This document shows, in pieces, positions 7,617 to 16,843 of a stretch of DNA of 32,334 nucleotides. Origin of the DNA: Corallochytrium limacisporum. Lineage: Eukaryota; Opisthokonta. The first letter of the stretch is position 1, and each line of letters opens with the position of its first letter. The DNA lies in the NCBI GenBank assembly GCA_002811645.1, contig PDIP01000016.1:1-32334 (forward strand), written 5' to 3'. A model generated the notes under the pieces. The model made no database searches. It saw only the letters and a list, made by a program, of their open reading frames with translations, and was not told the origin of the DNA. A program made the position numbers and the translations under genes.

Positions 7617-7794
7617 GATTGTGAGGTTTACTTTACTGGAACACGGAAGGTGTTCCCTACCCTGTTGTCATTTGATTACTGTAGATCGTTTACGTAACAA
7701 CAACAACAACATTCTGCATCCGTATACTCCACTGCCTCAACGCAAAAATACCTTTGAACTTTCCTGCTGCCTGTGACTCGTGTTGTTGTGTACA
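7617..7794. promoter_or_regulatory. Divergent promoter spacer with AAC repeat
   Basis: 178 bp between two divergent ATGs. It contains a perfect (AAC)5 tract at 7696-7710. No TATA box is obvious. It would have to drive both the SIKE-like gene and the small plus-strand ORF. Confidence 0.4.
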
Positions 7795-7995
7795 ATGACG
7801 TCCGCTGCGCGCCAGCCAGGTAAGCCAACGCTCGTCTACAAACTACAGAGCACTACCGTCGAGAAGGCCTCCGTTTGGGCTGCTCCCAGCACCGACGCTG
7901 GTGCCCTGGGCAGTGGAGGGCGCGGGAGTTTCGGACTACCCATCCCTCCCCTCCACATCTGCTCCATATTTGGAAAGTTTGGAGAGAGATTTTAG
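7795..7995 (+). CDS. Unassigned small protein or first exon
   Basis: An ATG in the context TGTACAATGAC opens a 66-codon frame (MTSAARQPGKPTLVYKLQST...). The first part, to about residue 45, has the codon preference of the neighbouring genes (GCC, TCC, ACC, GTC, AAG), which argues for real coding. The end (FGLPIPPLHICSIFGKFGERF) is less convincing. A good splice donor, CCAG|GTAAGC, lies after codon 8 (7819/7820). The frame could therefore be a short first exon, with the rest intronic. One in-frame continuation is the ORF at 8700-8975, using an acceptor at about 8749. I do not recognise a family. Confidence 0.4.
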   Translation: MTSAARQPGKPTLVYKLQSTTVEKASVWAAPSTDAGALGSGGRGSFGLPIPPLHICSIFGKFGERF

Positions 7996-8699
7996 TACCA
8001 ATAGTGAACTCAAAAATGATAATTTACACCAATCACTATGCCGCCGGAACGATGGGAGAGCCTGCCCCTGTGGAGAAGGGCCCCCCGGGGAGGGGGGGGG
8101 GGGAAGAGAAAGGGGGACAAACACAAGAGTGAGAACTCGGGCCTCCAGTGCTCAGCGAAACCTTTGGTTGGTATTCAGGTTTTCTCGACCCATATTCTTC
8201 CTGTTTGAATCTCTGTCAGAACCTTTGGAAAAATATCGAGTAAGCCGGGCCGTCGAGTCTTGGCCTTGAAAGTTTCGTTCCCCCCTCTCCCCAAAATTCC
8301 AACCTCCAAAACTACAGCAGAGTGAGTATATCAACGTCCCGAATGCATCCCGTCCCTCCTCACCCTCCCGGGAACGGAGCGGGGCGGACCGCTGTACGCT
8401 CCGGGCCTCGGGACCCGCCGCCAGAAACATTGGTCCATTCCCTGCCGGTGTCGGGGCCTTCAGGGGTGTGCGGGCCCGCCGGGGGGGTCTCTCTTCAGCC
8501 CTCTCCCTCTGTCGCCTGTCTTTTCGCTCGCCCCCGCCTCTCTCTTAACGGTTCCAGTGCCTTGTTTCTATTTTGGCTGCTGCGAGTAATGACGTGCCAC
8601 AATTTTTCGGTTGTTGGTGGTGGGTTGTGATGGGGGCGGTTGTCCGGCAGACTTAGACTCGTCTCCGACGGCTTTCATCGAAATTTTGATACATAATAT
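7996..8699. other. Non-coding stretch with C/G-run palindrome
   Basis: No gene is seen. It holds a CCCCCCGGGG palindrome at 8081-8090 followed by A and a 12-G run, then GC-rich DNA to about 8500. It may be an intron if the small ORFs on either side form one gene. Confidence 0.4.
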
Positions 8700-8975
8700 A
8701 TGCGGTGTTTTTTGGCGATACTGATATTAGTGTTTTCTGTATCCGTAGCCTCCCTCGCTACCTCCAGAGCAAGCAGGGGATGGTCGTCCCGCGCAAGTTG
8801 GGCTGGCGGGTCCGCTCGGACGGCTGAGGCAGAAAAATTCTGCGCCGTTGAAGCCGAAACGATCAGGAACGCTTCGAAAGCCAACGTCGTCAGTGCGTTC
8901 TTATCGCATGGAGTTGATGCATTTGGCATTGTTACTTTTCACAAACCAGGTTTCACTGAAATGCTGATATCTTGA
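8700..8975 (+). CDS. Putative small secreted protein (or exon)
   Basis: A 91-codon ATG frame. Residues 1-20 (MRCFLAILILVFSVSVASLA) look like a signal peptide with a possible cleavage site after Ala20. The remainder has one visible Cys and no known domain. Alternatively this is an internal or terminal exon. A stretch at about 8720-8749 (TACTGAT, then TGTTTTCTGTATCCGTAG) has the look of a branch site plus acceptor. Splicing from 7819 to 8750 would keep this frame and remove the apparent signal peptide. Both readings remain open. Confidence 0.35.
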   Translation: MRCFLAILILVFSVSVASLATSRASRGWSSRASWAGGSARTAEAEKFCAVEAETIRNASKANVVSAFLSHGVDAFGIVTFHKPGFTEMLIS

Positions 8976-9267
8976 ACCATGGAGACAAACAACGTCCTCA
9001 CTTATTTCAGGCGCTATAGAGTCATCAGAAGCCCTTACCGCGGAGATTGGCCTATATTGTCTGCGATAGCGAAGGGGGAATCTATATATTCTTTGCATTC
9101 GACTAGGTAGAGACAGGATTATTGTCTCTTCAGGAAATAGAGACCCTCCAGACATGATACGAACCAAGGCTTAAAGAACCGTAGACAGAATCCATACCCT
9201 TTTGGTGGCAAATTGCCAAAGAAGAGTAGAGTAGTTTATCAGAAGGGCCCTTTGTTAGACGGAAGCG
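8976..9267. promoter_or_regulatory. Region upstream of ATG2
   Basis: 292 bp before the ATG2 start codon with ordinary composition and no long frame. It presumably contains the ATG2 promoter and leader, but no core promoter motif is clear. Confidence 0.4.
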
Positions 9268-12200
9268 ATGTTGTACTCATTACTTTCGGCACCGGCGGCC
9301 CTTGCCGAGCCCATTAGGAAACCGCTAGTTGAATTTCTTGTGAAGCGGTTGGTGGGTGCATGGTTGGAAACAGATTTGGATAGTCAGCAGGTAAGTTTTT
9401 CCGGTGGGGTCTTCACTCTGCGAAACCTTCAGTTGGATAGAGAACTGCTGAACAGTATGCTCAATGATGACTTTATTGTAAGGGAAGCCAAGATAAACAC
9501 AGTCAGAGTCCCATTGAATGATTTGGCAAAGATTTGGGAAAAGGGACTCTGTTTGCTCGTAGAAGGCGTCTTCATTGCTTGTGAACCAAAGTCCTTGACA
9601 CAGGACACGGCACAGAATGTGGTGGAAATGTTAGATGAACCCATGATCAGGGAGAAAATTGATAAGCTTAGTGCCAGTTTCATGTCCGAATCTGGTGCTT
9701 TAGCGGACGAGTTCATTGATAAAGAGGGCCAAGCTGAGCAGGCACGGTCAACAGATTCTTTCGATATTGGTCAGGGACCAGAGGAGCAGTCAGAGGGTCA
9801 ACCGGAGAAACCAGCCTCTTCATCCGATTCACCTCCGGGCAGCGCCGGCCTGGGTGCGGATAGTTACGGAAGAGATGCGCTGGCCAGCGTCATTGAGAAC
9901 GTGTTGGGTAAGACCACATTCGACTTCAGGGAGATTAACCTCCGTGTTGGTCGTCGAGAGTGGGCAGAGGCTGAGCGCGATGGCAGTGGTGCTCCGGCAG
10001 AGGGATTTGGACTCCACTTACAGATCAAAGAGGTTGTGTCAAGAGATCACAAGCGAGTGAATGAAGCTTGGGATGCGATGGCGGCTCCGTCGCGTAGCGC
10101 TGTGGACGATGATGCTTTCTATGCGGTGTACGATGAGGAAGCTTCAGGGAAGGGCTCCTCAGAGCGTCTCTCACCCGGTGACAAGGATTGGGATGATCGC
10201 GAGAGCGATCTGAGTGCAAGTGGCATGGACGAACGAGAGCACGACACAGACAGGTTCTATGATCCCATGCCAACCGGTTCAGAGCACGGTACGAGCAGCT
10301 CTAGCAAGAAAAAGCAGAGTCCTGATGATCATAAGTCGCCACGGTCGCCCAGAATGCGTAAGGAGTCGACCCCTTCACGCACCAATGACGACGAAGACGT
10401 ACACGATCCTCAGGATACAGGTGATAGTCCGCCGGCACTGAGCGGCTCATATATATTCCGAGTGGAAGGCATCAAACTTTTCTTTGAAGTCTTCAGCAAG
10501 ACGGGTACAAAATCCTGGTTGATTGCTACTGACTTGGGAGCCGACGGTAACCACTTGGTCGTTGAGATTCCGCCCGGTGAGCCCATGTCTATTGATGTTG
10601 ACATGGCATGTATCTGGGCTTACTTCAGCCCTCAACAAATGTTTGCCATCATTGACGCACTCGGTCTGAGCCGGAAGCTGAATGATGCGTATCGGGCTAT
10701 GAGGGGCGAACCTTTGCTCTCGGAGCAGGAGCAGACTGCCACGTCCAACCCTTACAGCAAGCATATGATGGACTCATTCGTGGGAACAAAGTCCTATCCT
10801 AATGGGCCAGCTCCAGCTTCCGGTGACAGCTCCCCGACCACGGGCGTAGGAACTCGATTTGGCTTCTCCATTGGTGCAATCATGCTGAACATGATCATTG
10901 ATGGTCCCGCATCACATAACGCAGGTCGCAGTGCCAGGGAAGTGGAATCCAACATTCGTATGATCTTGCGAGAACAGACGGCACGGTGGTCTGATTCGAA
11001 GTTCACAGTCCAGGTCCTACAGAAAGCAGGCGCGGAGGCAAATGCCCAAAATGTGCTGTTATGGATCATGACGGACCTCAAGTTTTCGGACCAACCGACA
11101 ACTCAGGACCGAAGTGAGACCAGGACACGTCTTACTGTGGGCGATATGTCACTTTGTGAACTGAACTACTATGCCCCGTGCCTATCCGACACCCATGAAT
11201 GCACAAAGATTTCGAATGACGACGAGCCAATTGTTTCTCATATTGTTCACCGTCTGGACCCTGACGCATGTGGAAAGGGCTTCGAGGGCATCCGTGAGAG
11301 GGATGCTATCCTGCGGATTGTCAACACACACGATGCGCGGAACGGGAAAAAGATCAACAGCGAGTGTGAGATTGCTCCGTTGAAGATCACCATTGATCCA
11401 TCTTTGTTGACGAGAACCCACCTTCCCAAGGGACTTATGGCTATGTTCTTCGGTGGTTCTGAGACTGGTATGCCAGGGGACCGTCCAGCAGGCTTGGTGG
11501 CAGATGATATCGTCATCTCAAGATTCATGGCGGAGACCATTGATCTTGAGATACTGGCGTGGCCCTCCGGAAACATTTGCGAACACTGTATTCGACAGGA
11601 CACCAGCCAGCATACGTCACTCAACCTTCACTCGGAATATGTGGATCTGAGGTTAGAAGCTAATGGGACCACCAAGGAGTGGGAAAAGATCGTCGGCAGA
11701 GCTGCCAGTATTTCCCTCGAAGTAGAGGAGTACTTGCAACTACAACGTGGCGAGAAGAGGGGCTCGCACGCATATCAATTGCTCCGCGGGCTTGATGGAC
11801 CTATCAAGATGTCGCTTACCCTCGACGCCGACGCCACCGCTGAAGGACTGACCACCGTTTACGAGCCAATGCGACCGGAAAATGTGCCGACCGGATTCTA
11901 CTTGCCTGCTGAGGGAAAGAACCGGCAACAACTGATTCAGAGAATGCGTGCCGAGAGTACGCTGTGGATCGATTTGGAGGCGAATGGTATTGGATGCCAC
12001 ATGTGTGACAAGCGGGCAAAATTGCTGGGTGACTTCCTCGGGGATTTACGAACCGCCCATGAGAAGGGTTGGCTGCATGTCACCACGACCGGCTCCTCCA
12101 AGCGTGTTGCGCCGATGGAGAAGGACCCGGGGACACCTGAGTTGGTAGAAGCGAGCGTATATGCGGGAGAATCTGGGCTCATTGAGAGCATGCTGTTCTT

Positions 12201-15200
12201 TGATGCCACCGACGACTTTGAGGCAGAAGTTACCAGCGTACGTCAAGATATCATGGGCAAGAGTCTTCTTGCGTCCAAAGGCCCTGAATCACCTCTAGCC
12301 AATCCCAAGGAACAGACTACCGACCATGATCTGCGGGCAGATGGGAGATCTTCTTGGGGCTGGCGTCTGCGAGTCAAGCATTGCGAAACTTTCTTCAGCC
12401 GTGGCCAGGGGACCCAGTCGGTATTTGGCAATGACTACAGGCTGTCTTTCTACACCTTGAGCATGACCCACGCGGTGTCTGCAAGCTTGATGCAGTCGAT
12501 CTCTACCATGCAGTGTATGGAGGCTTTGGCAAGCGAGGGTACGTTCCAGGTCATCCGCTGCGTGGAGAGGGGAACTGTGAACAGTCCGTTACTGGACTTT
12601 GCGTACCTCAGCGATCTTGAGAACGATGATGACTTGGCCAACATTGACCTATCTCAGAGCATTGCCACTCGGTCAAAGAGCAAGTACTACCTTGCTCTTC
12701 GAAATGTTGTCACGCGACAGAGGATCACGTCGAAGAGCGATAATCCACACTGGTCTACTGTGATTTCTACCATTCTCTCACCAATTTTGCAGGCACTAAA
12801 TCCACCGATCACGGACGAGGACCTCACTAACGAAAAGCACGAAGGAAGTTCTAAGCCATTGGACGCCAGCGATGCAATGTCTCATGTATCTTCCACCAAG
12901 GCGAAGCAGGGCAGCATTGTGTACTTTGCCATTCAACATTCGGTGATTGAGTTGGTGCCTGAGTCTATCCCAATCTGGGGAGCCATTCGCGTTGACGGTG
13001 GCCTTTACTTTGGCTTCGGTACAGAACCGGTGCTCAAGTACCGAGCGCATGCTGATCAGTGCCATCTGCTGGTGAGTGACTGGGACATGCCAGACATGCA
13101 TAAGGTTATCATCACCACGGCGGGGTACACTCCCGATATGGCCAGCCCACCGGGTGTGGGATCCCTTCCGAATGATTGGACCCCGTGGTATGGCACCAAG
13201 TGGCTGCGCCAACACGGTCTAGTGCGCAATGTCACACTGCTTGAAGGCAGCCTTGCCCAGGGAGAGAATGAGAGCTGGATTAAGCCCGTGACGCTAGAAT
13301 GCAGTGGTTGTCTAGATGTCTACCACGCGAGCATGACTCTGCTGAGATACGTCGGCGCCGGAGGTGATGACTACGATCCGGGTTCCAACGTAGGTAAGAC
13401 AGATTCTATGTCGCCATCCGAGAGCATGGCCAGTGGTGTGGATCAGCCTGCACCGGACACCACTGCAGACCTGGCGCGGGAACTGAATGAAGCCATGAAC
13501 CTGGGACTCACCATGGTGGACAAGTCGTCAAGTGGTTCATCCAAGATGGCAGGTAGCAGTGGCAAGTCCATGGCTGATGCGCCCGACCTCACCGCTGCTG
13601 CAAGCAAGGGTGTAGCCATGGACGGAGCCGTGCAACGAGTGAGTGATGGACCTATGCTGACCGCAGTGCAGGACGATTACTTTGCTAGAAAATCGGAGGA
13701 GACGGAAGGTGGTGCCAGCAGGACGGGAGCAGAGACTTCGCAGCATCAACGTGGATCGACAGCGAGCGCACACACGCCCCGGGGATTCAAGGAAGGTGCC
13801 AATGTCATGAACTTCGACGACGTCAATGTGATCATGGTGGTGTTTGCGGGAGCGGACTTCAAGCCCTTCTCAGAAGTAGAAGAGGAGATGCCTCCCGAGC
13901 CGAAGAAGGTAGAGGAGCTGGATGCCTCCATTGCGGATTCGTATATGGCCGAGGTGGACGAGGACGAGGACGACGCTACGGAATCCCAGTTATATCATTC
14001 CACCGTAGAGAGTCATTCACCGCCTCCTGCGCCGGGAAAAAGGGACGGTGAAGATGGCAGCTTCCAGCAGCAGCATCAGGGCAGGGATGCGAACAGGTTC
14101 ATTCTCGTGCGAATTGGTGGTGTGCAGGGCTACTATGCAACCGGCGCGAGCAGTAGCGCAGGGGTTGCGTCTTCTGGGGGCGGTGGTGCGCGTTCCGGTG
14201 CCCCCAGTGCCACTGTTACGGACAGCATCAAGGTCACTCTGGACCACATCAGCGTGGAGGACCACGTGCAGGACTCACAATTCAGCCATCTGTTCAACGA
14301 GTGGGCTGTGCCAAGCGAGCCCCGTGACTCCTCCCTACCGCAGGTATCGATTCTCTGCGAGTTGCTGCGCCAACAGTCGACTGACACATCGTCGTCATCG
14401 TCGGACAGTCCGAACACTGTCGATCGCCGCCGTCCCAAAGGCCGCGTCCAGGACGTCCGTCTGTCGGTCACTCTGCAGCCGTTCCGCATTGCCATTGATC
14501 AGGATACACTGCTCGTTCTGCTCGATTCATGGTGCCTCCAGCACTCGGTGCGCATGCAGACGCTGGAGGCACAGCTCGCCGCTACGCTACCGGCCACGCA
14601 ATACTATTTCCACTACGTCTCCATCGCGGCTTGCCGCCTGCGCGTGGACTACCTGCCTAAGCGTGTCGACTACGACGCCCTGCGTAACCTGAGCTTTGGT
14701 GAGCTGATCAATGTCATGGCCCTGGAGAATGTGAACATTACACTGCCCAAGGTTAAGGTGATCGGTGTCCTTGGCATGGCCCCGCTGGTCGATCGCATGG
14801 CTGAGATATATGTGCCTCACGTGCAGAACTCGGAGCTCCTGAACCTGATCCGTGGAATTGGTCTGGTGGGACGGGTGCTGAACATGGGCACTGGCATTGC
14901 GGATCTCGTCCTGTTGCCGATCCAACAATACATGAAAGATGGTCGCTTCCTTTGGGGTCTGAGGCGCGGGGCGGACTCTTTTCTGCGTACCACGAGCGGT
15001 GAAACGCTGCGCCTAAGTGCGCAAGTGGCTGGCAGCACACACGGCCTGCTGCAGCGCGTCCATCAGCTGCTTGTCAGTGCCGGACTGGAGGAAGCGATTC
15101 CCGAGGAGCAGGAGTCTGCAGCGATGGCGGACAGTGAGGAACGGCGCGAGTATCTGCTGTCTGAGTCCGGAGTGCACGCACGACATCAACGGATGCCCAT

Positions 15201-15582
15201 GCCCGCCGGGTCGCTGACAGTGGCACTACTCAAGGGCAACCCCGCACAGTTTCGAGACGAACCCGACACGTTGCAGGAGGGCCTGCGCCGGGCATTGTCG
15301 TCAGTGCAGGAGGGTGTCAGTGAGGCAGCACGCATCGTCGTCGCTGTTCCGGTCGCGGGTTCCTCCGATGACTCATCGACCTCCGGGTACTCAGCAGCCG
15401 TGCGGGCCGTGCCAGTGGCGCTGATTCGTCCTGCCTTGGGCATCAGCGATGCGATGCAACAGGTGCTGCAGGGACTGCGCAATGAGTTTTACCCAGAGTA
15501 CCGAGCCGCAGACGGCCCTGGTGGGGTTACGGGATCCACGGGGAAGGGAACTAGCGGCGGCGGTGGGCGATCCGGGACGTGA
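9268..15582 (+). CDS. ATG2: Autophagy-related protein 2 (bridge-like lipid transfer protein)
   Basis: A 2104-residue single-exon frame. The N-terminus (about 20-110: LVKRLVGAWLETDLDSQQ, FTLRNLQLDRELLNSML, INTVRVPLNDL) is the chorein/ATG2 N-terminal domain, which in the family contacts ER membranes and extracts lipids. The C-terminal part matches ATG2 closely: VSIAACRLRVDYLPKRVD (about 1785-1802), LPIQQYMKDGRFLWGLRRGADSF (about 1882-1904) and LQGLRNEFYPEYR near 2068-2080. These correspond to the family's C-terminal segments. ATG2 forms a hydrophobic-groove rod that moves phospholipids from the ER to the growing phagophore, with WIPI and ATG9 partners. Length is slightly above the human protein (about 1940). 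The excess lies in acidic/Ser-rich linkers at about 160-390, 1365-1510 and 1540-1650. No intron interrupts 6.3 kb. A GTAAGT at 9393 is in frame inside the conserved domain and is not an intron. Confidence 0.95.
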   Translation: MLYSLLSAPAALAEPIRKPLVEFLVKRLVGAWLETDLDSQQVSFSGGVFTLRNLQLDRELLNSMLNDDFIVREAKINTVRVPLNDLAKIWEKGLCLLVEGVFIACEPKSLTQDTAQNVVEMLDEPMIREKIDKLSASFMSESGALADEFIDKEGQAEQARSTDSFDIGQGPEEQSEGQPEKPASSSDSPPGSAGLGADSYGRDALASVIENVLGKTTFDFREINLRVGRREWAEAERDGSGAPAEGFGLHLQIKEVVSRDHKRVNEAWDAMAAPSRSAVDDDAFYAVYDEEASGKGSSERLSPGDKDWDDRESDLSASGMDEREHDTDRFYDPMPTGSEHGTSSSSKKKQSPDDHKSPRSPRMRKESTPSRTNDDEDVHDPQDTGDSPPALSGSYIFRVEGIKLFFEVFSKTGTKSWLIATDLGADGNHLVVEIPPGEPMSIDVDMACIWAYFSPQQMFAIIDALGLSRKLNDAYRAMRGEPLLSEQEQTATSNPYSKHMMDSFVGTKSYPNGPAPASGDSSPTTGVGTRFGFSIGAIMLNMIIDGPASHNAGRSAREVESNIRMILREQTARWSDSKFTVQVLQKAGAEANAQNVLLWIMTDLKFSDQPTTQDRSETRTRLTVGDMSLCELNYYAPCLSDTHECTKISNDDEPIVSHIVHRLDPDACGKGFEGIRERDAILRIVNTHDARNGKKINSECEIAPLKITIDPSLLTRTHLPKGLMAMFFGGSETGMPGDRPAGLVADDIVISRFMAETIDLEILAWPSGNICEHCIRQDTSQHTSLNLHSEYVDLRLEANGTTKEWEKIVGRAASISLEVEEYLQLQRGEKRGSHAYQLLRGLDGPIKMSLTLDADATAEGLTTVYEPMRPENVPTGFYLPAEGKNRQQLIQRMRAESTLWIDLEANGIGCHMCDKRAKLLGDFLGDLRTAHEKGWLHVTTTGSSKRVAPMEKDPGTPELVEASVYAGESGLIESMLFFDATDDFEAEVTSVRQDIMGKSLLASKGPESPLANPKEQTTDHDLRADGRSSWGWRLRVKHCETFFSRGQGTQSVFGNDYRLSFYTLSMTHAVSASLMQSISTMQCMEALASEGTFQVIRCVERGTVNSPLLDFAYLSDLENDDDLANIDLSQSIATRSKSKYYLALRNVVTRQRITSKSDNPHWSTVISTILSPILQALNPPITDEDLTNEKHEGSSKPLDASDAMSHVSSTKAKQGSIVYFAIQHSVIELVPESIPIWGAIRVDGGLYFGFGTEPVLKYRAHADQCHLLVSDWDMPDMHKVIITTAGYTPDMASPPGVGSLPNDWTPWYGTKWLRQHGLVRNVTLLEGSLAQGENESWIKPVTLECSGCLDVYHASMTLLRYVGAGGDDYDPGSNVGKTDSMSPSESMASGVDQPAPDTTADLARELNEAMNLGLTMVDKSSSGSSKMAGSSGKSMADAPDLTAAASKGVAMDGAVQRVSDGPMLTAVQDDYFARKSEETEGGASRTGAETSQHQRGSTASAHTPRGFKEGANVMNFDDVNVIMVVFAGADFKPFSEVEEEMPPEPKKVEELDASIADSYMAEVDEDEDDATESQLYHSTVESHSPPPAPGKRDGEDGSFQQQHQGRDANRFILVRIGGVQGYYATGASSSAGVASSGGGGARSGAPSATVTDSIKVTLDHISVEDHVQDSQFSHLFNEWAVPSEPRDSSLPQVSILCELLRQQSTDTSSSSSDSPNTVDRRRPKGRVQDVRLSVTLQPFRIAIDQDTLLVLLDSWCLQHSVRMQTLEAQLAATLPATQYYFHYVSIAACRLRVDYLPKRVDYDALRNLSFGELINVMALENVNITLPKVKVIGVLGMAPLVDRMAEIYVPHVQNSELLNLIRGIGLVGRVLNMGTGIADLVLLPIQQYMKDGRFLWGLRRGADSFLRTTSGETLRLSAQVAGSTHGLLQRVHQLLVSAGLEEAIPEEQESAAMADSEERREYLLSESGVHARHQRMPMPAGSLTVALLKGNPAQFRDEPDTLQEGLRRALSSVQEGVSEAARIVVAVPVAGSSDDSSTSGYSAAVRAVPVALIRPALGISDAMQQVLQGLRNEFYPEYRAADGPGGVTGSTGKGTSGGGGRSGT

Positions 15583-16843
15583 GGCGTGACCACCCTTTCG
15601 GCAGCCAACGGTCTCCCAAAGCCTTCCTCTGTGTATCCGTTCGACGCAAACGTTGCCGTGGGTGTTTGGGGGGGGGGACGAAGGCAATTTTTCTTGGGAA
15701 ATCACCATGGCGCACATTTCATGCAAAATTGGTTTCCTCGTTTTTTGTTGGCCATTTATATTTTCACACCTTTATATGTATATACATTCGTATACACACA
15801 TGAAGTATATTGATCTTTGCTCCGCATGGGACCCAAACGTTTCCTTTCCCCTGGAGCCAGTACTTATTCCTTTGGGCTTTTTTCTTTTTTTTTACACCGT
15901 GCGGCTGCCCAACGGCCAAGAAAAAGGGACTCCCCCTTCCTCCACCTCCTGCCCCCCTCCCTTCAACCAAAAACCCAAGTTAGTCACCAGGAGGCGCGCG
16001 ATGAAGGCGGGTTGTGCCAGCGTGGAGAAGAAGGGCAGGAAGGCCAGGTAGGCGGCGGAGAGAGAGAGAGAGCAGGAGGAGGAAAAAGTCATAGATTTTT
16101 CCCTGCCCCCTCTCCCCCGGGGAAAAGAGAAGGGGGGGGGCCATTGCCCGTTACAGCAGGTCCGATGGTAAGAAATGGCGATGAAGTCACACACTCCCTG
16201 CGACGGAAGAAAAGAAAGAAAAAGGGTGGGAGAGGGGAGCGAAAGAGAGAGAGAGCGCGCCCCGATTTTTTCCTTAATTTCTTCATTTTTATTTTTGCTT
16301 TTTACTTTTTTTTCCCTTTTTCTTTCTCTCCCGGCTCGGGCCCGTTGCGTAGTATGGCCCAGGTTGCGCGGCCCACTGGTGCCCCAAGGGTGGCGGCAAC
16401 AAACAAAAGAAAAAGTCAACGGAATCCCGGACCCCCCCCCCCCGGGGGGAAGGGAGGGTGTGGGCCCCATCCCACGAGATCCGATGTGTGCAATGGGGGG
16501 ATTATCAACGAGGGCACGGAGGGCAGCGGTCCGGCGCCCTCCATCGAAATTCATTAGGTAGAGAGGTAGTGAGAGAAACATTTCATACATAAACATGTCA
16601 ACACACAGAGATACGGTATGTATGGTACAAAGTCTTACCTGTATATTGGAAAGAAGACAACAGTTTCCACCTGCCTTTCTCGGTTTTTTGAACAGATCAC
16701 TGTGATTCTTCTTTACAAATTCTTTGTTATGTTCAAGGATGGAATTTAGGAATGATGGTTGATGATGCTAACATGATTGATGATAAAAGTGGGGGTGAGA
16801 AATGTTACCCCGTCGGGTTCTCTGCCTCTATGCAGCCCTTTCC
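15583..16843. other. Low-complexity spacer between ATG2 and the Tweety gene
   Basis: 1.26 kb between convergent genes with no convincing protein. It contains a G9 run at about 15667, alternating CT-rich and GA-rich tracts (15890-16330), and C/G palindromes at 16114-16122 (CCCCCGGGG, then GAAGG-rich) and 16432-16449 (12 C followed by 6 G). On the minus strand CAG|GTAAGA at 16634-16641 is a perfect splice-donor consensus, about 200 bp after the Tweety stop codon. It could belong to a 3'-UTR intron. A CATCA-rich element on the minus strand (16745-16795) resembles ones at 23.4 and 24.55 kb. Confidence 0.5.

Noticed and set aside
9393-9398. GTAAGT inside ATG2 as a possible splice donor
   Set aside because: It encodes residues within the conserved N-terminal domain, and the frame continues with family-like sequence.
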